Shown in pieces: positions 8,732 through 16,477 of a DNA stretch of 64,000 bases (its first letter is position 1; each line of letters opens with the position of its first letter). This DNA comes from an uncultured Archangium sp. Lineage in GTDB: Bacteria > Myxococcota > Myxococcia > Myxococcales > Myxococcaceae. Position numbers and translations under genes: made by a program. The stretch lies in NCBI GenBank assembly GCA_903905455.1, contig CAIVGN010000129.1:1-64000 (forward strand), read 5' to 3'. Under the pieces are notes generated by a model, which did no database searches, was not told the DNA's origin, and saw nothing but the letters and a program-made list of their open reading frames with translations.

Positions 8732-10150
8732 ATGCGCATTGGCTTTCTCTTCGTCAGCGCCGCCCTCATCCTCGGTGGCTTCTTCAGCCTGATGGCGGCG
8801 GCCTACGCCCTCTCCGGCTTCCTCGAGGGCGTCGGCATCGAGCACCTCGGCATCCACGGGCTGTCGGGCATCGGCGTCATCGCCGTGGTGATGCTCGGCG
8901 GCGTGATGGTGCTCTCCACGCTGCTCACCATGGCCGAGCGCAAGTGGTCGGCGCTCATCCAGAACCGCGTGGGGCCCAACCGCATCCACCTCCCCATTCC
9001 CGGCCTCAAGGACAACGCGCTCTTCGGCCTGCCGCACATCGCGCCCGACGTGCTCAAGATGTTGTCGAAGGAAGCCTTCCGCCCCAAGGCGGCGAACAAG
9101 TTCCTCTTCGACCTGGCGCCCATGCTGGCCTTCGGCCCGGTGTTCGCGCTCTTCGCCATCGTGCCCGCCGGCCCCACGCTCGACATCTTCGGGCACCGGG
9201 TGATGATGGCCGTGGCCAGCCCCGACTTCGGCCTGCTCTACCTCTTCGCCATCGCCTCGCTCGCGGTCTACGGCACCTCGCTGGCCGGCTGGTCGTCGAA
9301 CAACAAGTTCGCCCTGCTCGGTGGCGTGCGCGCCAGCTCGCAGATGATCAGCTACGAGGTCGCCCTCGGCCTGTCGCTGGTGGGGATGATGATCTCGTTC
9401 TCCACCGTGCGCCTCAGCGGCGTGGGCGGCATCGCCGAGTCGCAGGCCGCCTACCTCTGGTCGACGCACATCGGCAGCCTCGACGTGGGCCTGCCCATGT
9501 GGGGCATCTTCATCCAGCCCCTGGGCTTCGTGCTCTTCTTCGCGGCGTCCTTCGCCGAGACCAAGCGCGCCCCCTTCGACAGCCCTGAAGGCGAGTCGGA
9601 GATCGTCGGCTACTTCCTCGAGTACTCGGGCATGCAGTTCGGCATGTTCATGATCTCCGAGTTCGTCGAGGTGGTGGTGCTCTCGGGCGTGCTGGTGACG
9701 ATCTTCTTCGGCGCCTGGCACCTGCCCTTCGGCAACGAGGCGCTGCAGCAGGTGCAGTTCCTCCGCGACTACCCGATCCTCATGGGCGCGCTGTTCGGCA
9801 CCGTGTTCTGGCTCAAGGTGCTGGCGCTGATCTTCCTCCAGCTCCTCATCCGCTGGACGTTCCCCCGGTTCCGCTACGACCAGGTGCAGAACCTCGGGTG
9901 GAAGATCCTTCTCCCCATGGGCCTCTTCAACCTCTTCGTCACCGGCGCCTTGATCCTCTGGGACCCCTCGCTGCGCTACCTGGCCCTCTTTGGCTTCGTG
10001 GTCATCGGGATCTTCCTCTTCCTCTCGCTCACCCCCCCGCGGCAGGTGCGGCTGGCCGAAGCGGCCGCCGACGATCACGGCGGCGGACACGGCCACGGTG
10101 GCCACGACGATCACGGCGACGCTCACGCGCTGCCGGCGAACACGCACTGA
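8732..10150 (+). CDS. nuoH: NADH-quinone oxidoreductase subunit H, with His-rich C-terminal tail
   Basis: Membrane subunit of complex I that completes the quinone chamber. It has multiple hydrophobic helices and the conserved loops TMAERKWSALIQNRVGPNR (about 65-83) and ETKRAPFDSPEGESEIVGY (about 280). At 472 residues it is much longer than the common 320-350, with about 45 extra N-terminal residues containing an additional hydrophobic helix and an extended C-terminus. The last 25 residues alternate Gly, Asp and His, suggesting metal binding. The ATG at 8732 is chosen over an in-frame upstream start inside nuoG because it begins at the hydrophobic helix and follows an AGGGA element. Confidence 0.93.
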   Translation: MRIGFLFVSAALILGGFFSLMAAAYALSGFLEGVGIEHLGIHGLSGIGVIAVVMLGGVMVLSTLLTMAERKWSALIQNRVGPNRIHLPIPGLKDNALFGLPHIAPDVLKMLSKEAFRPKAANKFLFDLAPMLAFGPVFALFAIVPAGPTLDIFGHRVMMAVASPDFGLLYLFAIASLAVYGTSLAGWSSNNKFALLGGVRASSQMISYEVALGLSLVGMMISFSTVRLSGVGGIAESQAAYLWSTHIGSLDVGLPMWGIFIQPLGFVLFFAASFAETKRAPFDSPEGESEIVGYFLEYSGMQFGMFMISEFVEVVVLSGVLVTIFFGAWHLPFGNEALQQVQFLRDYPILMGALFGTVFWLKVLALIFLQLLIRWTFPRFRYDQVQNLGWKILLPMGLFNLFVTGALILWDPSLRYLALFGFVVIGIFLFLSLTPPRQVRLAEAAADDHGGGHGHGGHDDHGDAHALPANTH

Positions 10151-10159
10151 GACAACCAC

Positions 10160-10894
10160 ATGGCCAACCTCACTCACCACGGCGATCACGGCCACGGACC
10201 GCTCGAGAAGAAGCAGCTCATCGAAGTCGACGTCCGTGAGCGCAGCTACGTACCCGAGCTGGTCAAGGGCCTCGCGGTCACCGCGAAGTTCTTCTTCCAG
10301 AACCTGATCGGCGAGCGCGACACCAACACCAACATCCTCGAGCGCAAGGGCCCCTCGAAGGTCGTCACCGTCAACTACCCCGAGGAGAAGGTCGACTACC
10401 CCGAGGGGTACCGCGGCCTGCACCGCCTCGTGCCGCGCGACGACGGCAAGCCGCGCTGCGTGGCTTGTTACATGTGCGCCACCATCTGCCCGGCGCAGTG
10501 CATCTACATCGAGGCCGGCGAGTACGACTCGGGCGACGACTCGGCCGAGTCGCGCGTCATCGAGAAGTACCCCAAGCAGTTCGTGATCGACGAGCTGCGC
10601 TGCGTGGTCTGCGGCCTGTGCGTCGACGCCTGCCCCAAGGACGCGATCCGCATGGACACGTACATGCACACGCCCAGCGAGTACAACCGCCAGGCCTTCG
10701 TGTACGACATCCCCCGGTTGCTCAAGGGGCCGGCCGTCTCGCACCCCTCGGACCCCTGGTACAAGCGCGGCAACTCCGAACAGCCCGAGCACCAGCACAA
10801 GGAAGCGCACACGCGCATCGGTGAGGGTGGCGCGGCGCTCTCGCGGCGCCCCGCGCAGAGCCCCGTCGAGGTCGTGAAGTTCCAGAAGCCCTGA
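10160..10894 (+). CDS. nuoI: NADH-quinone oxidoreductase subunit I
   Basis: Two-[4Fe-4S] ferredoxin-like subunit of complex I carrying clusters N6a and N6b. The two CxxCxxCxxxCP motifs are [12 protein letters not shown] (about residue 100) and [12 protein letters not shown] (about 150). The 244-residue protein has a His-rich N-terminus ([13 protein letters not shown]) that echoes the His-rich end of nuoH 9 bases upstream. It also has a longer C-terminal tail than short family members. It is the last nuo gene here. nuoJ to nuoN do not follow. Confidence 0.95.
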   Translation: MANLTHHGDHGHGPLEKKQLIEVDVRERSYVPELVKGLAVTAKFFFQNLIGERDTNTNILERKGPSKVVTVNYPEEKVDYPEGYRGLHRLVPRDDGKPRCVACYMCATICPAQCIYIEAGEYDSGDDSAESRVIEKYPKQFVIDELRCVVCGLCVDACPKDAIRMDTYMHTPSEYNRQAFVYDIPRLLKGPAVSHPSDPWYKRGNSEQPEHQHKEAHTRIGEGGAALSRRPAQSPVEVVKFQKP

Positions 10895-10895
10895 C

Positions 10896-12170
10896 GTGGC
10901 TGAAGCACCCGTGAAGTCGAGCGTGCTCCGGCTCTTCACCAGCCGGCGCATGTTGATGGTGGTGCTCTCGGGGTTCTCCTCGGGCCTGCCGCTGGCGCTG
11001 ACCTCCAGCACCATGCAGGCCTGGCTGAAGGACTCCGGGGTCGACCTCACCACCATCGGGGCCTTCGCCCTGGTGGGCATCCCCTACTCGCTCAAGTTCC
11101 TCTGGGCCCCGGTGCTCGACCGCTACACGCTGCCCTTCCTCGGGCGCCGCCGCGGGTGGATCCTCGCCTGGCAGCTCTTCCTGGTGGCGGCCATCGCGGC
11201 CATGGGCCTGGTCGACCCGAAGGAGCACCTGGGCCTCCTCGCCCTGCTCGCGCTCTTCGTCGCCTTCGGCAGCGCCAGCCAGGACGTGGTCATCGACGCG
11301 TGGCGCACCGAGACGCTCACCGTCGACGAGTACGGCGCTGGCGCGGGAGCCCAGACCATCGGCTACCGGGCGGCGATGCTCGTCTCCGGCGCCGCGGCCC
11401 TCGCCCTGGCCGACGCCCTGCCGTGGCGCACCGTGTACCTGCTGATGGCCGGCGCCATGGCGCTGAGCGTCGCCTACACCGTCTTCGCCGACGAGCCCAA
11501 GGCGGTCGCCCGGCCGCCGCGCACCCTGTCCGAGGCCGCGGTGTTCCCCCTCGTGGAGTTCCTCGAGCGCGAGGGCTCGGTGGAGAACCTCGCCTTCATC
11601 GTGCTCTACAAGCTCGACGTGGTGATGGCCCTGGCGCTCACCACGCCCTTCCTCCAGGAGCTCGGCTTCACCAAGACCGTCATCGCCGGCGTCAACAAGG
11701 GCGGCGGCCTGGCGGCGGTGATCCTCGGCACGCTGGCCGGCGGGGCGCTCTTGCCGAGGCTGGGCATGAAGCGCGCGCTGTGGGCCTTCGGCGTGCTGCA
11801 GGGCGTGGCCACGCTGTCGTTCCTGGGCCTGTCGGTGGTGGGCAAGAACTACGCGCTGATGGTCTTCGCCATCTGCGCCGACAACTTCTTCAGCGGCATG
11901 GGCACCGCGGCCTACGCGGCCTTCCTCATGAGCCTGTGCAACCCGAAGTTCACCGCGACCCAGTTCGCGCTGCTCTCGAGCCTGATGGCGCTGACCCGCA
12001 CCGTCGCCGGCGCGCCCACCGGGTGGCTGGCCGAGCACCTGGGCTGGTCGAACTACTTCGTGCTGTGCACCCTGGCGGCGATCCCTGGGCTGGCGCTCCT
12101 CACCCGCTTCGATCGGTGGAAGGGCCCCACGCTCGACGTTTCGGAAGATCCCGACCTCCCGGCTCGTTAG
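10896..12170 (+). CDS. AmpG-like major facilitator permease (putative muropeptide transporter)
   Basis: A 12-helix MFS permease of 424 residues closest in motif to AmpG, which imports anhydromuropeptides for cell-wall recycling. The AmpG-like N-terminal segments are readable: GFSSGLPLALTSSTMQAWL, then IGAFALVGIPYSLKFLWAPVLDRY and LGRRRGW (about residues 25-90). The GTG start follows the nuoI stop by one base, so it is probably in the same transcript, although no functional link with complex I is evident. Transport substrate is inferred from family motifs only. Confidence 0.82.
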   Translation: MAEAPVKSSVLRLFTSRRMLMVVLSGFSSGLPLALTSSTMQAWLKDSGVDLTTIGAFALVGIPYSLKFLWAPVLDRYTLPFLGRRRGWILAWQLFLVAAIAAMGLVDPKEHLGLLALLALFVAFGSASQDVVIDAWRTETLTVDEYGAGAGAQTIGYRAAMLVSGAAALALADALPWRTVYLLMAGAMALSVAYTVFADEPKAVARPPRTLSEAAVFPLVEFLEREGSVENLAFIVLYKLDVVMALALTTPFLQELGFTKTVIAGVNKGGGLAAVILGTLAGGALLPRLGMKRALWAFGVLQGVATLSFLGLSVVGKNYALMVFAICADNFFSGMGTAAYAAFLMSLCNPKFTATQFALLSSLMALTRTVAGAPTGWLAEHLGWSNYFVLCTLAAIPGLALLTRFDRWKGPTLDVSEDPDLPAR

Positions 12171-12180
12171 GAGCGGACCC

Positions 12181-13350
12181 ATGTTGTTGCCCAGAATCCT
12201 CTTCGGAGCGCTGACCCTCGCCGTGTTCGCCGGCGCCAACGTGTTCGTCTACCGGCGCACCGTGCGCGACACGGTGCACTCGCCGTGGGTACGCCGGCTG
12301 ATGGCCTTCGGGCTCGGCCTGCTCCTCCTCTCGGTGCCGGCGGTGCGCTTCGCGTTTCACGACACCATGCCGCCGCCGATGATCACCACGGTGGTGCTCA
12401 TCGGCTGGGGCATCTTCATCTACACCCTGATGGCGCTGATGGTGGTCGAGGCCGGCAAGTGGGTGCAGCGCCGCCGGCAGCAGCGCAGCGTGCCCCCCGC
12501 GCCCGTGGCCGAGAACCCCGAGCGCCGGCTCTTCCTCTCGCGCGTCGCCGCGGGTGGGGCGCTCACCGTGGGCAGCTCCGTCGCGGCCTTCGGCTCGTGG
12601 CGGGCCTTCAACCCGCCGGAGGTGACCGAGGTGCCCATCCGTCTCGTGGGGCTCCCGAAGGCCCTCGACGGCTTCACCATCGTGCAGCTCAGCGACATCC
12701 ACGTGGGGGCGATCATCCAGGAGAAGTTCCTCGACCAGCTCGTGGCCACGGCCAACGCCGCCAAGCCCGACCTGGTGGCCATCACCGGCGATCTCGTCGA
12801 CGGCACGCCGGCCGCGCTCGGCCGCTACGTGGCGCGCCTGCGCAACCTCCAGTCGCGCTTCGGCACCCACTTCGTCTCCGGTAACCACGACTACTACTCG
12901 GGCTGGGAAACCTGGGCGCGCGAGCTCGAGGGCCTCGACTTCGAGGTGCTGCGCAACCGCACCGTCACCATCGGCGACCCGGGCGCCTCCTTCGATCTCA
13001 TCGGCGTCGACGACTGGGGCGCGCGGTGGTCCCCCAACGGCTACGACCTCGAGGCGGCCACCCTCGGCCGCGACCCCTACCGGGCCTCGGTGCTGCTGGC
13101 CCACCAGCCCACGGGCATCGAGGGCGCGGCGCTCAAGAACATCGGGCTCCAGCTCTCGGGGCACACGCACGGGGGCCAGATGTTCCCCGGCAACCTCGTG
13201 GGCGACGTCATCTGGGGCAACCGCAACGCGGGCCTCAGCCAGGTCGACAGCACGTACCTCTACACCTCGCGGGGCTGTGGCTTCGTGGGGCCGCCGCTGC
13301 GCGTGGGCGCCCCGCCCGAGGTGGTGAAGCTGGTCCTCATCGCCGCCTGA
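12181..13350 (+). CDS. membrane-anchored metallophosphoesterase (YkuE/YaeI type)
   Basis: Calcineurin-like phosphoesterase of 389 residues. Three predicted membrane helices lie within residues 1-95, followed by a twin-arginine-like segment ERRLFLSRVAAGGA (114-127). The catalytic domain (about 155-389) shows the metal-binding series LSDIHVG, GDLVDG, SGNHDYYSG, and LSGHTHGGQ. The relatives YkuE and YaeI act on phosphate esters at the envelope, but the substrate here is unknown. AGGAG overlapping the upstream stop is placed correctly for the ATG at 12181. It is the last gene of the nuo-ampG run and converges with the gene ending at 13358. Confidence 0.88.
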   Translation: MLLPRILFGALTLAVFAGANVFVYRRTVRDTVHSPWVRRLMAFGLGLLLLSVPAVRFAFHDTMPPPMITTVVLIGWGIFIYTLMALMVVEAGKWVQRRRQQRSVPPAPVAENPERRLFLSRVAAGGALTVGSSVAAFGSWRAFNPPEVTEVPIRLVGLPKALDGFTIVQLSDIHVGAIIQEKFLDQLVATANAAKPDLVAITGDLVDGTPAALGRYVARLRNLQSRFGTHFVSGNHDYYSGWETWARELEGLDFEVLRNRTVTIGDPGASFDLIGVDDWGARWSPNGYDLEAATLGRDPYRASVLLAHQPTGIEGAALKNIGLQLSGHTHGGQMFPGNLVGDVIWGNRNAGLSQVDSTYLYTSRGCGFVGPPLRVGAPPEVVKLVLIAA

Positions 13351-13357
13351 GGCGGCG

Positions 13358-14479
13358 CTACGGGCACTTCAGGCCGGCCTGCCCGCTCGACAACGCGCGG
13401 GTGCAGGCGGCCTTCACGGTGACCTCGTCCTTGAGCTCCTGCGCCAGCTGGGCGGTGCGCACGTGCAGCTCGACGTTGCGCTGCTGCTCGCTCTCCTCGC
13501 TCAGCGACCTGAACAACGCCAGGGCATCCTTCTTCCGGCCGACGGAGGCGAGCAGCTCGCCCAACTCCATGGTCTCGCGCAGCTCCTCGCCGGTGGAGGT
13601 CTCGAGCGCGCGGTCGAGCTCGGCCTTCACGCAGGCCTCGTCCTTCCTCGCCTGGCACATGCGCGCCAGGGCCACGTGCACCACGCCCCGATCCTTCACC
13701 TTGAGCGACGCTCGGAAGGACGCCTCGGCGTCGGCGGTCTTGCCCAGCTTGCGCTGCACCTCGGCTACCAGCTCCCAGAGGCTCGGGTCCTTCGGGTTCG
13801 CCTTCGCGGCGTCGGTGTACGCGGCCACGGCCTCCTCGAGGCGCTGCGCGGCGACGTAGCGATCGCCCAGGTCGTTCGAGAGCGCCGCGCCCTTGACCCC
13901 GTTCTTCACCGCGGTCTCGAGCAGCGCCAGCGCCTCGTCACCGCGCTTCGCCTTGTCGAGCTCGGCCGCCGCGCGCAGCGCGAAGTCCGACCCGTCGATG
14001 GCGAACTGGCTGGCCGACACCAGGCTCTTGATGGCCTCGTCGAGCTTGCCCTCGCCCAGCTGCAGGTCCGCCAGCGTGTCGAGCGCGTTGAAGTCCTTCG
14101 GGTTCGCGGCGAGCGCCTTGTCCAGCGCGGCCCGGGCCTTCTCCTTCTCACCCTTGATCGAATACAGGTAGCCGAGGCGGCTCCAGGTCGTGCCGCGCTT
14201 GCCGTCGAGCTTGGTGGCGGCCTCGAAGGCCTCGATGGCCTCGGGGATCTTCACCTCGGCGAGGAAGACCTCTCCCTCGGCCGCGGGCAGGCGCGGGTCG
14301 GCCGGGTTGAACTTCTTCACCTCGGCGAACGACAGGTGCGCCGCCGCGAAGTCACCCTTCAGGAACGCCGACTGGCCGGCGAGGTAGTGACCGTCGGCCT
14401 TCACCTTCGGGTCGACGCCGTCGCCGTCCTTGGGGCACCCCACGAAGAGGAGCGCCGCCAGCAGCAGCGACCGCTTCAC
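13358..14479 (-). CDS. TPR-repeat lipoprotein
   Basis: A 373-residue protein starting with a lipoprotein signal (MKRSLLLAALLFVGC, lipobox VGC at about 13-15) and then about eight tetratricopeptide repeats, for example AFLKGDFAAAHLSFAEVKKFNPADPRL. TPR arrays mediate protein binding, so a scaffold or assembly role at the envelope is likely, but no partner is known. The GTG start at 14479 overlaps the preceding gene by 4 bases, which fixes the start better than in-frame alternatives up to 14653. Confidence 0.83.
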   Translation of the reverse strand: MKRSLLLAALLFVGCPKDGDGVDPKVKADGHYLAGQSAFLKGDFAAAHLSFAEVKKFNPADPRLPAAEGEVFLAEVKIPEAIEAFEAATKLDGKRGTTWSRLGYLYSIKGEKEKARAALDKALAANPKDFNALDTLADLQLGEGKLDEAIKSLVSASQFAIDGSDFALRAAAELDKAKRGDEALALLETAVKNGVKGAALSNDLGDRYVAAQRLEEAVAAYTDAAKANPKDPSLWELVAEVQRKLGKTADAEASFRASLKVKDRGVVHVALARMCQARKDEACVKAELDRALETSTGEELRETMELGELLASVGRKKDALALFRSLSEESEQQRNVELHVRTAQLAQELKDEVTVKAACTRALSSGQAGLKCP

Positions 14480-15063
14480 GCCCGGCCCATCTTGTGGAGC
14501 GTGCTGGCCCGGCTCTGCACCGCGGGCGCGAAACCCGGGGCGAGCTTCAAGATCGTGTCCAGCGTGCTCAGGCACGGCACCAGCTGGTTGAGCGCGTGGA
14601 GCGCCGCGGCCCGGTTGAAGAGCGAGGGCACGTGCTTCTCGTCGTTCCGGCACCCCACGTCCGCCGCGGCCAGGGCGCCCTTCGCGTCACCGGCCGCCAG
14701 CCGCGCGAACGAGAGGTTCGCGTAGACGTCGGGCAGGCTCGCGCCCCACTGCACCGCGAGCTCGAGCTGCTCGAGGGCCCGCTGGCCGACCGAGGCGTCG
14801 CCGGCCTTGAGCTTCTCCAGGAGCGCCGCCCCCAGGTTCGAGCGGTACTCGGCGATCTCCGGCTCGCGCTGCACGGCCTTCTCGAGGGCCGCGACGGCCT
14901 CGTCGAGCTTGCCGGCCCGCACCGCCATCGCGCCCCGCGCGTAGTGCCAGGCGCCGGTGCGCTCGGTCTCCGGGGCCTGGTCGAGCACGCCCACGGCGCC
15001 GGCGAGATCCCCCGCCTGCTCCTTCTTCCTCGCCTCGGCGAGCACGGCGTCGATGGTGGCCAT
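14476..15063 (-). CDS. TPR-repeat protein
   Basis: A 195-residue protein made of Ala/Leu-rich helical repeats of TPR type (AGDLAGAVGVLDQAPETE, AGKLDEAVAALEKAVQREPE). It has no signal peptide, so it is probably cytoplasmic. The ATG at 15063 gives the start MATIDAVLAEARKK, and a longer frame from 15099 is unlikely. The stop overlaps the next TPR lipoprotein gene, so the two are probably made together. Confidence 0.83.
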   Translation of the reverse strand: MATIDAVLAEARKKEQAGDLAGAVGVLDQAPETERTGAWHYARGAMAVRAGKLDEAVAALEKAVQREPEIAEYRSNLGAALLEKLKAGDASVGQRALEQLELAVQWGASLPDVYANLSFARLAAGDAKGALAAADVGCRNDEKHVPSLFNRAAALHALNQLVPCLSTLDTILKLAPGFAPAVQSRASTLHKMGRA

Positions 15064-15065
15064 GA

Positions 15066-16454
15066 TCAGAAGGTCCACGCGAAGGTCGACAGCGCCCACT
15101 GCTTGAGGTTCGTGGTGAACGACTCCTTGTTCAGGTCGGCCATGGCCACCGGCACGGTCTGCTTGAGCCCCGAGGCGAAGCGCTGCTCGAGGGCCTTCGC
15201 CGTGGAGTCGTCCTGCACCGCCAGCGCGACCTCGGCGTCCTGGTTCTTCGAGCGGCCGTTCATGTTGACCGAGCCGACGACGCTGAACTGCCCGTCGAAG
15301 GTGGCCGTCTTCGCGTGCAGCGTGCCGCCCTGCTTCTCGAAGATCTGCACGCCGGCCTTCATCATGTCGTCGTAGAAGTACCGCGCCGCGTCAGACACGA
15401 AGCCCATGTCGTTCGACGCGCGGCTGTTGGTCATCACCTTGACCTCCACGCCCCGCTGGGCAGCGGCGGTCAGCGCCTTGCGGATCTCCGGGGGCGGCAG
15501 GAAGTACGCGTTCTCGATGGTGATGCTCTTCGTCGCGTTCTCGATGGCGCGCAGGTAGAGCTTGTCGTTGGTGCCGACGAGGCCCTTCACCTCGGGGTTC
15601 GACTGCACCACGCGCACCGACGACGCGCCGCCGGTCACCTCGGTCAGCTTGGGGAAGAGCTTCTGGCGGTCGCCGTCGCTCATCTTGCCGGTGAGCTCTT
15701 CCCAGTTGCGCACGAAGGCCTTCATCGTGTCGGCCACCGCGGGGCCCTCGAGCTTCATGTCGGCGTCGCGCCAGGCCTCGCTGCCCTGGGCCCCGCGCGA
15801 GAAGACCTGCTTGCCCGAGCCACCGAAGGCGTACTCGTTGGCCACGTTCATGCCGCCCTGCACCGACGCGCGCCCGTCGACGATGAGGTGCTTCTCGTGC
15901 CAGCGATCGTTGGCGTCCCACACCTTGTACTTCTCGCCGTAGGGCTGCACGTCGACGCCCGCCTTCTTCATCATCTCGAACATCTTGGGGTCGGCGCGGC
16001 CGCTGCCCACCGCGTCGTAGATGACGCGCACCTGCACGCCCTCCTTGGCCTTCGCCGAGAGCTTGTGGGCGAGCTCCCAGCCGGTGTCATCGCTGTTGAA
16101 GATGAAGGTCTGGAAGCAGATGGACTCCTTCGCGCCGTCGATCATCTTGTTGCGCTCGGCGAACGAGTTGACGCCGTCGAACAGCATCTGGACCTTGTTG
16201 CCGGCGAGGCTGCGCGAGCTGGTCTCGCGATCGAGCTGGGCCTCGAACACCGCGCTGCGCACGCCCGCCCTGGGTACCGCGCTGGCCGTGGGGGCCCCCG
16301 GGGCGACCGGGGTGCTGGCGCGCGTCGCCGGGGCGGCGCCCTTCGCGGCCCACGCCTTCGACGTCGAGGGGGCGGCCGGTGCTCCTGAAGGCGTCTTCGT
16401 CTGCGAGGACTGCGGTGAAGCGACGCCCTGCGCCTGACTTCGCTGGATCTTCAT
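15066..16454 (-). CDS. phospholipase D-like protein with two HKD motifs
   Basis: A 462-residue member of the PLD superfamily, which includes cardiolipin synthases, phospholipases and nucleases. An Ala/Pro/Thr-rich low-complexity region (about 1-65) precedes two catalytic halves with HxKxxxxD motifs: WHEKHLIVDGR and LHAKTATFDGQ, the second followed by SVVGSVNMN. Both motifs are intact, so activity is expected, but the substrate cannot be read from sequence. There is no clear signal peptide or membrane helix, unlike typical cardiolipin synthases. The ATG at 16454 follows the upstream ATPase stop by 23 bases. Two TPR genes follow at once. Confidence 0.88.
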   Translation of the reverse strand: MKIQRSQAQGVASPQSSQTKTPSGAPAAPSTSKAWAAKGAAPATRASTPVAPGAPTASAVPRAGVRSAVFEAQLDRETSSRSLAGNKVQMLFDGVNSFAERNKMIDGAKESICFQTFIFNSDDTGWELAHKLSAKAKEGVQVRVIYDAVGSGRADPKMFEMMKKAGVDVQPYGEKYKVWDANDRWHEKHLIVDGRASVQGGMNVANEYAFGGSGKQVFSRGAQGSEAWRDADMKLEGPAVADTMKAFVRNWEELTGKMSDGDRQKLFPKLTEVTGGASSVRVVQSNPEVKGLVGTNDKLYLRAIENATKSITIENAYFLPPPEIRKALTAAAQRGVEVKVMTNSRASNDMGFVSDAARYFYDDMMKAGVQIFEKQGGTLHAKTATFDGQFSVVGSVNMNGRSKNQDAEVALAVQDDSTAKALEQRFASGLKQTVPVAMADLNKESFTTNLKQWALSTFAWTF

Positions 16455-16477
16455 TGCCGCCCACCCTACCAGATGGG

